A DNA stretch of 64,000 nucleotides, from NCBI RefSeq assembly GCF_000785515.1, contig NZ_CP009913.1:524001-588000 (forward strand), in the 5' to 3' direction. The DNA is from Streptococcus salivarius (GTDB lineage Bacteria; Bacillota; Bacilli; Lactobacillales; Streptococcaceae). A model generated the notes under the pieces. The model had not been told where the DNA came from. It searched no databases and saw only the letters and a list, made by a program, of their open reading frames with translations. The position numbers and the translations under genes are program-made. Every line of letters starts with the position of its first letter. Within the stretch, counting starts at the first letter, position 1. Of the stretch, positions 26,953-34,947 are shown piece by piece.

Positions 26953-28854
26953 ATGGCTAAATATACTGAATTAGCTGAGGACATTCTCAAACACGTTGGT
27001 GGCAAGGAAAATGTCAATAGCTTGAAACACTGTGTGACACGTTTGCGCTTTGATTTGAAAGATGAATCTAAAGCAGATGATGACTACCTTAAGAACCGTG
27101 ACGGAGTTGTTACTGTTGTTAAGGCAGGTGGACAATATCAGGTGGTTATCGGTAACCATGTGCCTGATGTTTATGCGGAGGTTCTCCAAGTTGGTGGTCT
27201 TCCAGCAGGTGGAAGTCTTGATCTTGATGAGGGGGATGCACCAAAGGGAAATCTCTTTGACCGCTTTGTATCTTTGGTATCAAGTATTTTCCAACCTTTC
27301 CTTGGGCCTTTGGCTGCAGCCGGGATTATCAAAGGAATAGTCGCTGTCATGGCAGCATGTGGCCTGTCAGCTGCAACAAGCCCTATGTATGTCATCCTTA
27401 ATGCGGCGGGGGATGGTTTCTTCCAGTTCTTGCCAATCTTGATTGCCTTGACTTCTGCTCGTCGTTTCAAGGTTAATGAGTTTACAGCTATTGCGGTTGC
27501 AGGAGCACTTGTTTATCCTGATATTGCTACGCTAGTGACAGCTCTTCAAAAGGCAGGTCAAGGTCATGTTCTAGGGGTTATTCCGTTTACGCTTCCTGCA
27601 GGGGGTTACCTCTCAACAGTAATGCCTTCTATCTTGGCAATCTGGGTGGCTTCTTACATTCAAAAATTCTTTACTAAGATTACTCCAGATGTCATTAAAG
27701 TCTTCGTAGTACCTTTCTTTACATTGCTCATTACAGTACCATTAACATTCTTGGTGGTGGGACCAATTGCCAACACTTTCTCTGATGGATTGACAAGTCT
27801 TTTCCAAGCGATCATGAACTTTAGTCCGATTGTCTTTGGTCTTGTACTTGGTATCCTATGGCAAGTCTTGGTTATGTTCGGAATGCACTGGGCGCTTGTT
27901 CCCCTTGCTATCTTAGATGTGGCAACAAACGGAAGTTCTACGATTCTTTCAGCAGCTATCCTTCCATGTTTCACGCAAACAGGTGTATTGGGGGCTATCA
28001 TGCTTAAGACAAAAGAAGAAAAAGTCCGTATCATTTCTATGCCAGCCTTTGTTTCATCTATTTTTGGTGTAACAGAACCTGCTATCTATGGGGTGACTCT
28101 TCCAATGAAAACACCATTCTACATTTCATGTGGTGTTTCAGGACTTATGGGGGCTGCCATGATGGCCCTAGATATTAAGACGTATTCAATAGGTGGTCTG
28201 GGTGTTTTTGTCTTCCCAAGCCTTATTGGACCGGATGGTAACCTTTCTAAAGTTATCTTTGCCATTATTATTGCCATTGTGGGTGGTGTTCTTGCCTTCC
28301 TCATCCAACTCTTTGTGCGAGTACCAAATCTATACGGTGGTGGAGCAGCTAAGGTTGAGGAAAAAGCTGAAGAAGCTGCACCTGCTCCTAAAGAAATTCA
28401 ACAAGAAATTATTGCGAGCCCACTTATCGGGAATGTTGTCCCACTTGACCAAGTTCCTGACCAAGTCTTTGCCTCAGGAGCTATGGGTAAAGGTATCGCT
28501 ATTGACCCTACTGATGGGGTAGTGGTCGCACCAGCTAAGGCAACTGTTAATTTAGTCTTCCCTACTGGTCATGCGATTGGTTTGACAACTGAAAATGGTG
28601 CAGAGCTTCTCATTCATATTGGTATGGATACTGTTTCTCTTGCTGGTAAAGGCTTCAAGACCTATGTGGAAGCAGGTCAAGTTGTAGAAGCAGGGCAAAA
28701 ACTTATAGAATTTGACCTAGCAACTATCCGAGAGGCTAAATTACCAGTCATCACGCCAGTCATTGTGACCAATACAGCTGACTTTAATGATGTCTTAACG
28801 ACTAAAGAAGCTCGTGTTAACACCGGTGACTATCTCCTCACTGCTGTTAAATAA
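26953..28854 (+). CDS. bglP: PTS beta-glucoside-type transporter subunit IIBCA
   Basis: A 633-residue phosphotransferase permease that imports and phosphorylates a beta-glucoside or related disaccharide. Domain order: EIIB (residues 1-90, phosphorylated Cys27 in LKHCVTRLRF), EIIC membrane domain (about 100-460) and EIIA (about 490-633, with the LLIHIGMDTVSL active-site His). The RAT upstream supports beta-glucoside-type regulation. Oddly, neither the antiterminator gene nor a phospho-beta-glucosidase gene is adjacent; the neighbours on both sides are unrelated minus-strand genes. The substrate could also be sucrose or trehalose, but the RAT favours beta-glucosides. Confidence 0.88.
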   Translation: MAKYTELAEDILKHVGGKENVNSLKHCVTRLRFDLKDESKADDDYLKNRDGVVTVVKAGGQYQVVIGNHVPDVYAEVLQVGGLPAGGSLDLDEGDAPKGNLFDRFVSLVSSIFQPFLGPLAAAGIIKGIVAVMAACGLSAATSPMYVILNAAGDGFFQFLPILIALTSARRFKVNEFTAIAVAGALVYPDIATLVTALQKAGQGHVLGVIPFTLPAGGYLSTVMPSILAIWVASYIQKFFTKITPDVIKVFVVPFFTLLITVPLTFLVVGPIANTFSDGLTSLFQAIMNFSPIVFGLVLGILWQVLVMFGMHWALVPLAILDVATNGSSTILSAAILPCFTQTGVLGAIMLKTKEEKVRIISMPAFVSSIFGVTEPAIYGVTLPMKTPFYISCGVSGLMGAAMMALDIKTYSIGGLGVFVFPSLIGPDGNLSKVIFAIIIAIVGGVLAFLIQLFVRVPNLYGGGAAKVEEKAEEAAPAPKEIQQEIIASPLIGNVVPLDQVPDQVFASGAMGKGIAIDPTDGVVVAPAKATVNLVFPTGHAIGLTTENGAELLIHIGMDTVSLAGKGFKTYVEAGQVVEAGQKLIEFDLATIREAKLPVITPVIVTNTADFNDVLTTKEARVNTGDYLLTAVK

Positions 28855-28889
28855 AAAAGAAATCCGAGAATCAACTTCTCGGATTTTTG
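28853..28889. terminator. Bidirectional terminator between bglP and ppiA
   Basis: AAATCCGAGAA / TTCTCGGATTT perfect stem with A-run on the left and T-run on the right, serving both convergent genes. Confidence 0.92.
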
Positions 28890-28890
28890 T

Positions 28891-29649
28891 TTATTTGAAT
28901 TTGTAGTCTTTAACAACTTCAACGGAATTAACCGTTACATTTTCTTTTGGTTTGCTGTTGTCATCGACTTCAAGGTTAGCAATGGTATCAACGACATCCA
29001 TGCCTTTGATGACTTGTCCAAAGACAGTATATTTGGTATCACCAGCTGGGTAACCGCCTTTTTTGTAGGCGTCAATGATAGGTTTTGGATAGCCGGCATT
29101 TCCTAGTTGCTTGCTTTGATCGTCCTTGTTTTGAACAATGTAGAATTGGCTGCCGTTTGAATTCTTAGCACCAGTATTGGCCATAGCAAGTGCGCCACGG
29201 ATGTTGTAGAGGAATGGTGTAGGCTCAACAGCGAAACCTTTCTTCCAGATAGATTCTCCGCCAGTACCGTCACCCTTAGGGTCGCCACTTTGAATCATGA
29301 AGTCCTTGATGACACGGTGGAAGGTAAGACCATCATAGTATTTGTCCTTTGCATGTTTCAAGAAGTTTTCAGAAGCCTTTGGAGCAAGTGTAGGGAAGAG
29401 TTTGACTGTGATATCACCCTTTGAAGTGTGGAGGATAACTTCAGCTTCGTCCTTACCGACCTTGTCTGACAACTGTGGGAAGGCATCTTTTCCAGATTTT
29501 TGGGCTTTTTCTAATTGTTTAGTGAATATCTTATTATCAACATAAGCATCTCCACGAACGGCGCGTGAGATGTTCTCACGAAAGGCAAAACCTAGGCCTG
29601 CGATAACAAGTACAATAATTAATGGAATGTACTTTTTAATGTTTTTCAT
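28891..29649 (-). CDS. Extracytoplasmic cyclophilin-type peptidyl-prolyl isomerase
   Basis: A 252-residue protein with an N-terminal membrane segment (residues 8-23) and a cyclophilin domain from about residue 68. Catalytic and cyclosporin-site residues are seen in YYDGLTFHRVIKDFMIQSGDP, ALAMANTG and NSNGSQFYIV. It should fold exported proteins at the cell surface. Its streptococcal counterpart SlrA is a lipoprotein, but no lipobox Cys is present here, so it is either an uncleaved signal anchor or secreted. Monocistronic, with an AAAGGAG site. Confidence 0.9.
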   Translation of the reverse strand: MKNIKKYIPLIIVLVIAGLGFAFRENISRAVRGDAYVDNKIFTKQLEKAQKSGKDAFPQLSDKVGKDEAEVILHTSKGDITVKLFPTLAPKASENFLKHAKDKYYDGLTFHRVIKDFMIQSGDPKGDGTGGESIWKKGFAVEPTPFLYNIRGALAMANTGAKNSNGSQFYIVQNKDDQSKQLGNAGYPKPIIDAYKKGGYPAGDTKYTVFGQVIKGMDVVDTIANLEVDDNSKPKENVTVNSVEVVKDYKFK

Positions 29650-29679
29650 ATATAACTCCTTTGGTGCATTATACCTACT

Positions 29680-29685
29680 ATTGTA
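29680..29685 (-). promoter_or_regulatory. -10 element for the cyclophilin gene
   Basis: On the minus strand TGC-TACAAT (extended -10); a second TATAAT lies 12 bases closer to the gene. Confidence 0.5.
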
Positions 29686-29731
29686 GCAGAAAAAAACCTT
29701 TTGGGAAACGGTTAACAGAGGTCTTTAAATA

Positions 29732-29740
29732 TGGTAGAAT
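29732..29740 (+). promoter_or_regulatory. Extended -10 promoter for the membrane protein gene at 29939
   Basis: TGG-TAGAAT, which gives a leader of nearly 190 nt. Confidence 0.5.
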
Positions 29741-29745
29741 GGGAT

Positions 29746-29938
29746 TATCAACAAGAAGATGAACAATGGGACTAGATATAGGAAAAAGGTTGCCTCAGGC
29801 TAAAAGGTGAGGGCTGACTTTTGGAAGGACGCATGCTACTTGCTCTTATCAGAGATAGGTGTCTAAATCCTAACTATAGAAAACTTTGCTAAGCTGAAGG
29901 GACCTCTTGTTTGGATTTCTTGAAAAAAGGAGATTTTT
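29746..29938 (+). other. Long untranslated leader of unknown function
   Basis: About 190 nt without a convincing ORF. Local pairings such as CTCA/TGAG in 29793-29812 exist, but no known riboswitch consensus was recognised and there is no terminator. Confidence 0.3.
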
Positions 29939-31312
29939 ATGTCAACTAAAGCAGAATGGGCTGAACTCTTTGAGTCGGTACATGGGCGTAAGCCTAGCCC
30001 CCAAGAATTTTTGGATGCTAAAGCAGCTGACTTTGATACAAGTGCTTTGGCTGCTCAAGCAGCATCTGTAGAAGCACCAGCTAACGAACCTGTCGCTGAA
30101 GAAGTAGCTCCAGAACCAGTTGCTACTGAAGAAGTGGCAGAACAAGATGATATCGCAGATGTGGCTGAAACAGCTGAGGATGCCGTCGCAGAACAAGCAA
30201 GCAGTGAATCACCATTTGGTGCAGAAGCTTTCTCAGAAGCACCTGTGCAACAACCAACACCACAATTTGATTCAAGCATGTTTGAAAAGGCACCTATCTC
30301 ATCAGCTCAAGGATTTGGAACAGTTCCTAATCCAGCAGCAGCTGGCTCAGCAGATAAACCTCTTTTCAATCTTATCTTGCCAATCGTTGCGATTGCACTT
30401 TCAGTAATCTTTGCAGTCTTGGCATGGTTTGTAAGTCCTGCTTGGCTCTTCATCATCTTGACAGTCCTCGCAGTTGCAGTGGCAGTTGTTTCACTTGTCT
30501 TTAGCCTTAAATCAAGCAAGAAATTGCTCTCAATTATTGCAACAGGTGTTGCTGGTCTCATGCTCTTTGTTTCTATTGGTGGTTTGATTTTCCAAATCTC
30601 TCAAAACGCTAGTGACAACACAAGCTCAAGCAAGACATCAAAAGTTGCTGACAAAGACGATGATGACGCTGACAAGAAAGATGATGACAGCGATTCTAAA
30701 TCTGATTCTAAATCTGATTCAAAAGGTGATAGTACTGATGTCAACGACTACATTGACAAAAATGCTAAATTTGATTGGAATGAATCTAAGTTCAAGAAGT
30801 TGAAAGCAGGTAAGGATACCGTTAAGTCTATCATCAAGACTTATGGTAAGGCTTCTGATGCACAAATCTCTGGCGATGAGATGAAGTTGAATTACTCTGG
30901 TAAAGACTATGGTGAAAGTGTTTACCTAAACTTTAAGAAACAATATGACGGTACATTTATCTTGTCATATGCTTCAGGTAGATTCCCTCAAGATAAGGTA
31001 GAAGTTGATCGCTCTTACAAAGCTGATTGGACAAAAGAACAGTTTGATGCTCTCACTAAGGGTGATTACACTGATCCATCAAACGGTACGAAACTTGAAG
31101 ATATCGTTAAGGATCACCCTAAAGCTTCAAGTGCAGAATACACAATCTCAACATCTCGTCAAGGTGAATTCAAAAAAGAAATGAGCATTTCTTATAGTGA
31201 CTATGAGGCTGGAGATGGTAAACTCAAGAGTGTTTACTTGTCATTTGATACCAAAGAAGATGACGATACGTTCTACCTTACTTATAAATCAGGTCCAGAT
31301 GGCGAGGATTAA
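29939..31312 (+). CDS. Membrane protein with N-terminal K-P-S-P motif domain and two C-terminal BLIP/SmpA-like repeats
   Basis: A 457-residue protein, paralogous to the gene at 34948. Residues 1-30 (WAELFESVHGRKPSPQEF) form a conserved small domain; residues 35-135 are an acidic Ala/Glu/Pro-rich linker; three membrane helices lie at about 140-222; an Asp/Ser/Lys-rich low-complexity linker follows; then two copies of a 75-residue unit beginning KFDWNESKFKKLKAGKDT and KADWTKEQFDALTKGDYT. The repeats resemble the tandem fold of beta-lactamase-inhibitor-like/SmpA domains. The function is unknown; a protein-binding surface role is an inference. It probably heads a unit with the downstream membrane gene. 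Confidence 0.75.
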   Translation: MSTKAEWAELFESVHGRKPSPQEFLDAKAADFDTSALAAQAASVEAPANEPVAEEVAPEPVATEEVAEQDDIADVAETAEDAVAEQASSESPFGAEAFSEAPVQQPTPQFDSSMFEKAPISSAQGFGTVPNPAAAGSADKPLFNLILPIVAIALSVIFAVLAWFVSPAWLFIILTVLAVAVAVVSLVFSLKSSKKLLSIIATGVAGLMLFVSIGGLIFQISQNASDNTSSSKTSKVADKDDDDADKKDDDSDSKSDSKSDSKGDSTDVNDYIDKNAKFDWNESKFKKLKAGKDTVKSIIKTYGKASDAQISGDEMKLNYSGKDYGESVYLNFKKQYDGTFILSYASGRFPQDKVEVDRSYKADWTKEQFDALTKGDYTDPSNGTKLEDIVKDHPKASSAEYTISTSRQGEFKKEMSISYSDYEAGDGKLKSVYLSFDTKEDDDTFYLTYKSGPDGED

Positions 31313-31318
31313 TTAAGG

Positions 31319-31346
31319 AACAGGAGGGGAAACCTTCCTGTTTTTT
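31319..31346 (+). terminator. Terminator between 29939 and 31368 genes
   Basis: AACAGGAGGG / CCTTCCTGTT stem with a GAAA loop and T-run. Confidence 0.85.
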
Positions 31347-31367
31347 CTTGATAAAAGGAGAAAACTA

Positions 31368-32153
31368 TTGAGATTTTTAAATTATACATTCGAGCAAAGT
31401 CAGTCTCTTGTCACTAAGGAGACCGTAGAAAAGCTCAATCAAAAAGGAAGCTGGAAACGATTTATTGGCTTGTTTATCACTTCAATTGTTATTTATTTCT
31501 TCTCTATTATCACACCCATGTTTATAAAAGGATTGACGCTTGATCAAAATCCAACATTTTCTTGGATTCAGTGGCCAATCATTCTTTTCTATGTAGTCAT
31601 GTATTTGGTCTATCTTTTCTTTTCAATTAAGAACAGAAGAAGCCCGATGAAACTAAAATTTTGCACCTACTTTTACATGGTAGTCTTACTCGCTATCTTT
31701 ACAGTATGTGCCGGAATAATGATGATGACACGACGAAATATTGTCAGTATACTATCGGGAGCTATGTTTCTTCTGTCCATTTATTACTTGATTCGAACGG
31801 TTCCCCGTAAACTGAAAGAAGCTGTTCAAAATCAGACAGAGTTTAGCCCCATGGTAGCACTTGTGACTGAAAAGATTTCGGATGGTTTAGTCTTTTTAGG
31901 TGGAACCGGGATTACAGGTGCCCTTGTGCTCTTTGACCGCTCCACTGGAAGTGATACTAGAGGGAGCATTGATGCGGTGTTGATGCCTATTATGCCTGCC
32001 ATATTTGTCTTTGCGACTTATGTCTTTTCCATTGATTTGCTACGAGGTTATTACCTCTTCAAATACTCTGAGCAATATAGAGAGCAGTTTGGCTACTCAG
32101 CTAAGGATTGGTATGGAGAGAAGTCGAAGGAGTATAGGAGGATACAGGGCTAA
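31368..32153 (+). CDS. Polytopic membrane protein of unknown function
   Basis: A 261-residue protein with about seven hydrophobic segments (near 33-52, 64-85, 100-118, 126-142, 173-190 and 207-228). The start is a TTG with AAAGGAG seven bases upstream. No recognised domain; the C-terminal part (KYSEQYREQFGYSAKDWYGEKSKEYRR) is soluble and charged and resembles the tail of small uncharacterised Firmicute membrane proteins. It follows the membrane protein at 29939 across a terminator, so some read-through coupling is possible. No function is assigned. Confidence 0.65.
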   Translation: MRFLNYTFEQSQSLVTKETVEKLNQKGSWKRFIGLFITSIVIYFFSIITPMFIKGLTLDQNPTFSWIQWPIILFYVVMYLVYLFFSIKNRRSPMKLKFCTYFYMVVLLAIFTVCAGIMMMTRRNIVSILSGAMFLLSIYYLIRTVPRKLKEAVQNQTEFSPMVALVTEKISDGLVFLGGTGITGALVLFDRSTGSDTRGSIDAVLMPIMPAIFVFATYVFSIDLLRGYYLFKYSEQYREQFGYSAKDWYGEKSKEYRRIQG

Positions 32154-32156
32154 GTT

Positions 32157-32231
32157 GTGGTTAAAGTAATGTATGAAATTGATGGCAAAATGCTTGAAGT
32201 TAAAACAATTTTAAACCGTATTGGAGGATAA
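32157..32231 (+). CDS. Possible very small ORF upstream of 32233
   Basis: A 24-codon frame starting at GTG (or ATG at 32169) encodes VKVMYEIDGKMLEVKTILNRIGG, and its TAA ends just before the ATG at 32233, so the two could be translationally coupled. The peptide ends in Gly-Gly. There is no clear ribosome site for the GTG, and the frame could be a gene remnant. Confidence 0.3.
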   Translation: MVKVMYEIDGKMLEVKTILNRIGG

Positions 32232-32232
32232 A

Positions 32233-32430
32233 ATGGAAAAACAAATTAATGAAAAAATTCGTGAGATTGCTCAGAGTGTTAATGAAGAGGGGAAAAATGA
32301 GTATATCTACAATCTCTATATTCCAAAGCAATATAATTTTCCTAATAATACTGAAATTATAGATATTGAAAAAATAATTGAACAAATTAAAGGGAATCTT
32401 CCAAATCAAGGGGTAATCTTAAATGACTAA
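32233..32430 (+). CDS. Small AT-rich protein of unknown function
   Basis: A 65-residue acidic/basic helical protein with no membrane segment. GGAGG lies six bases before the ATG, and the stop overlaps the next gene by eight bases, so it belongs to the ABC transporter operon. The base composition is clearly more AT-rich than its neighbours, which suggests horizontal origin. Position before an ABC-2-type transporter recalls small accessory or immunity genes of peptide clusters, but the sequence gives no direct support for that. Confidence 0.6.
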   Translation: MEKQINEKIREIAQSVNEEGKNEYIYNLYIPKQYNFPNNTEIIDIEKIIEQIKGNLPNQGVILND

Positions 32431-33316
32431 CATAACATTTTCACAAGTTCAAAAGAGTTTTCACAAGAAGTTGGTGTTAGACATTCCTGATTTTCAAGCA
32501 GATTCAGGTGAAATCTTCTCCATCGTTGGTGGCAATGGTGCCGGTAAGTCGACTTTTATCAAGCTCTTGGCAGGGATTTTTTTGCAGGATAAGGGCGAGG
32601 TTCGTGTCTATGACGTTTCTAATCGCTCCAAGAAAATCCACTCGCTGGTCAAGTTTGTCTTGGAGAGCGGGCAGGGGTTGTACAGTTATTTGACAGCTAT
32701 GGAGAATCTCCAATATTTTCTAAGCTTGAATGGGATTGCCTTGTCTCATATCAAGGCAGAGGTGGATGTCTTGTGTGACCAGCTGGCTTTTACCCCTTAT
32801 AAGGACACGCTGGTTTCAGAACTGTCCCAGGGCAACCGTCAAAAATTGACCTTAATCTTAGCCTTGGTGCAAAAACCGAAAGTACTCTGTTTGGATGAGC
32901 CGACCAATGGGCTAGATTTGCTGGCAAAAAAACAGCTGATGACTCTTTTGCAGGATTATGCTCGTCACCATCAAGCCAGTATTTTTATCACCAGTCATGA
33001 TGCTAGTTTTATCGAGAAGGTCAGCACTCGGGTGGTGGTAATTCAGGAGGGGCGGCTTTATCGTGAAGGAACCTTTGAAGAGATTTTTGGCAATGTCCAC
33101 CAGCATGAAGTCTATCACTTGCTGTTAGATAAGAGTGCAGAAAGTGTACTGAAACAAAGATTCCCTGAGCTGGACTACAAGGTGCTTGACGGTGGGATTT
33201 CGGTAGAGACCAGAAATCCAGACCTTTATCGGCTATTGCTGGAAGAAACAGAAGTCTTGCAGTTCACCCGAGAACCTGCCTCTTTGGAAGATTTGCTTTA
33301 TGAGGTGCTCAAATGA
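32423..33316 (+). CDS. ABC transporter ATP-binding protein
   Basis: A 297-residue ATPase with Walker A GGNGAGKST near residue 37, signature LSQGNRQ near residue 134, Walker B VLCLDEPTNGLD near residue 157 and the switch His in ITSHD. About 80 residues after the core form a C-terminal domain as in DrrA/BcrA-type exporters. It overlaps the 65-residue gene upstream and the permease downstream (ATGATG at the junction), so the four genes form one transcript. Partners are the two permeases that follow. The substrate is unknown. Confidence 0.88.
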   Translation: MTNITFSQVQKSFHKKLVLDIPDFQADSGEIFSIVGGNGAGKSTFIKLLAGIFLQDKGEVRVYDVSNRSKKIHSLVKFVLESGQGLYSYLTAMENLQYFLSLNGIALSHIKAEVDVLCDQLAFTPYKDTLVSELSQGNRQKLTLILALVQKPKVLCLDEPTNGLDLLAKKQLMTLLQDYARHHQASIFITSHDASFIEKVSTRVVVIQEGRLYREGTFEEIFGNVHQHEVYHLLLDKSAESVLKQRFPELDYKVLDGGISVETRNPDLYRLLLEETEVLQFTREPASLEDLLYEVLK

Positions 33317-34053
33317 TGCTAGCAGCTATTGGGCGAGAGTTTAGTCGCCAACTCAGTGAATACAAACAGTTCAAAGTCAATCTTCTCTTTGCCAATCTGG
33401 GAATTTTCTTTCTAATTACGGGTTTTCTGACCTATTTTGACAGCCAGCAAGATACTTTTGAGCTGTTTATCTTGCTTTTTACTTGGTATTTTTCTAGCCA
33501 CAGTATCACCCATCCAACCTATTTTATCGAGGATGAGATTGCAGACCGCACCATTATCAACGTGATTCAGAGTCGGCGGAGCATATTTGGCATGCTTTTT
33601 ATCAAAATTATCGTACAGATTTTGTTGGACTTGGTCAAGGCCATTCCTTTGTTTTGCTTGGTTGCCTTGGTTCAGCAGATTGCCTTTCCTACTGACTGGG
33701 TCGATACATTTGTTACCTTTCTTCTGTCCTTTGTGGTTATTGCGTCCCTTTATGGTCTAGGCTTTCTCTTTGCCAGTTTTTCCTTTGTCTTTACAAAAAT
33801 TTCCAGTATTACTAGCCTCCTTGCTTACGGGATTCTCTTTTTGGTTGGTTTTCAGGAACAATCGAGTCATTTGATTGCTACTTTAACTCGTTTCTTGCCT
33901 TTCCATCTCTTGGTGAGTTTTATCCGCCAGCCAAGTTGGTTCGTTCTTTTATTATTACTGGGATACGGTTTGATTTACTGGCTCTTGGGTTACTTGTGCT
34001 TTCAAACTTGTTTGACCTATGCCAAAAAGAAGGGAAGTTTGTTCCATGTATAA
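33313..34053 (+). CDS. ABC transporter permease, first
   Basis: A 246-residue protein with about six membrane helices, typical of ABC-2-type export permeases. It overlaps the ATPase by four bases and the next permease by eight, so stoichiometric synthesis is likely. No extracytoplasmic domain is visible. Together with the second permease it would form a heterodimeric channel. Confidence 0.8.
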   Translation: MMLAAIGREFSRQLSEYKQFKVNLLFANLGIFFLITGFLTYFDSQQDTFELFILLFTWYFSSHSITHPTYFIEDEIADRTIINVIQSRRSIFGMLFIKIIVQILLDLVKAIPLFCLVALVQQIAFPTDWVDTFVTFLLSFVVIASLYGLGFLFASFSFVFTKISSITSLLAYGILFLVGFQEQSSHLIATLTRFLPFHLLVSFIRQPSWFVLLLLLGYGLIYWLLGYLCFQTCLTYAKKKGSLFHV

Positions 34054-34624
34054 TGAAGTGAAGCGATTTTATCTCTTTCGTAGGAGACGCTGGGCGGATA
34101 CCCTGTTTGACACCCTCTACCACGTCATTTTCATTCTTGGTTTTTATAGCCTTTTGAGGGGAAATTCTGACTTTCAGTTGTCCTATTTCTATTATTATTT
34201 CATCTTGACCCATGTGGTCTCCTTGGGTAATGAAGAGTTGGAGTACGAGATTCGGTCTGGGCAATCTTTTGGCACCCAGTATGCTTTGCAATCAGTGTAT
34301 AGAATTTACCTGCAACGAGCAGTGGTTTACTTTGTTTGGTTGTCTTTGATCTTCTGGATTGCTCTGCTTTTGATTCATCAGGGTTTACCAACTCGCTTTT
34401 CTTTGAAGGTCATCAGTTTCCAAGGACTGTTCGTGGTACTGATTGGTTTCCTGATTTTCCTCGGCTATTATCTTGTCATGATTCGACTGACTATCCGCTT
34501 CCAACGAATTTCAGTCTTGGTAGATTTTCTAAACACCGTGCTCTTATTCTACTCAGGACTCGTCTTTCCAGTGGTGAGTTTTGGGAATTTGAAGAAATTA
34601 TTTGATGGGATTATAAGAAATTAA
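34046..34624 (+). CDS. ABC transporter permease, second (short)
   Basis: A 192-residue permease with four or five membrane helices. It overlaps the first permease by eight bases (ATGTATAATG). It is shorter than a usual six-helix ABC-2 permease; the C-terminus ends soon after a hydrophobic stretch, so a truncation is possible, but the terminator right after the stop suggests the unit is complete. The longer in-frame start upstream is inside the previous gene. Confidence 0.72.
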   Translation: MYNEVKRFYLFRRRRWADTLFDTLYHVIFILGFYSLLRGNSDFQLSYFYYYFILTHVVSLGNEELEYEIRSGQSFGTQYALQSVYRIYLQRAVVYFVWLSLIFWIALLLIHQGLPTRFSLKVISFQGLFVVLIGFLIFLGYYLVMIRLTIRFQRISVLVDFLNTVLLFYSGLVFPVVSFGNLKKLFDGIIRN

Positions 34625-34654
34625 GGATTCTTTTTCAATGCAGAGTCCTTTTTC
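34623..34654 (+). terminator. Terminator of the ABC transporter operon
   Basis: AAGGATTCT / AGAGTCCTT stem followed by T-run; overlaps the stop codon. Confidence 0.8.
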
Positions 34655-34750
34655 TATTGAAATCTTCTTTTAATTCCTATCCTCTGAGACGGTGAAGGTG
34701 ATATACTCCCACTTACAGTGGACAGTGAAAATACTATAATTCACTAGAAG

Positions 34751-34802
34751 TGAACTGCCCCAAAAAGTGTGATCGAAAAAATCTTACTTTTGGGGGGAGT
34801 TT
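34751..34802. mobile_element. Probable fused ends of a deleted insertion sequence
   Basis: TGAACTGCCCCAAAAAGT and, 17 bases on, ACTTTTGGGGGGAGTTT are inverted copies. Ends of the form TGAACTG..CCCAAAAGT are typical of the IS150 branch of the IS3 family. The transposase is gone, leaving only the two ends. Alternatively it acts as a simple hairpin. The rest of the 34655-34947 gap contains only short palindromes and the downstream promoter. Confidence 0.45.
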
Positions 34803-34911
34803 CTTTTCTTCTTCCATTTTCATGAGATGGCTTGTTACTTAAGCACCGAAGGCAGTCTCAAAAAATTCTCTCTTATATCCGACCTTATTTTCCTAAGACC
34901 GGATTAAAGTA

Positions 34912-34920
34912 TGATAAAAT
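34912..34920 (+). promoter_or_regulatory. Extended -10 promoter for 34948 gene
   Basis: TGA-TAAAAT, 27 bases before the ATG. Confidence 0.55.
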
Positions 34921-34947
34921 AAAGAAAAAGAGATAAAGGAGTCAGCT

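Noticed and set aside
30690..30725. GATTCTAAATCT-type tandem repeats as a recombinational or CRISPR-like array
   Set aside because: Short in-frame Asp-Ser-Lys-Ser repeats encoding a low-complexity linker; no spacers.
32200..32409. Minus-strand 69-codon frame opposite the small gene at 32233
   Set aside because: Very AT-rich mirror frame rich in Asn, Phe and Ile, without a ribosome site; the plus-strand gene has GGAGG and operon context.
34046..34624. Second ABC permease as a truncated pseudogene
   Set aside because: It is short, but start overlap, uninterrupted frame and an immediate terminator argue for an intact small permease.
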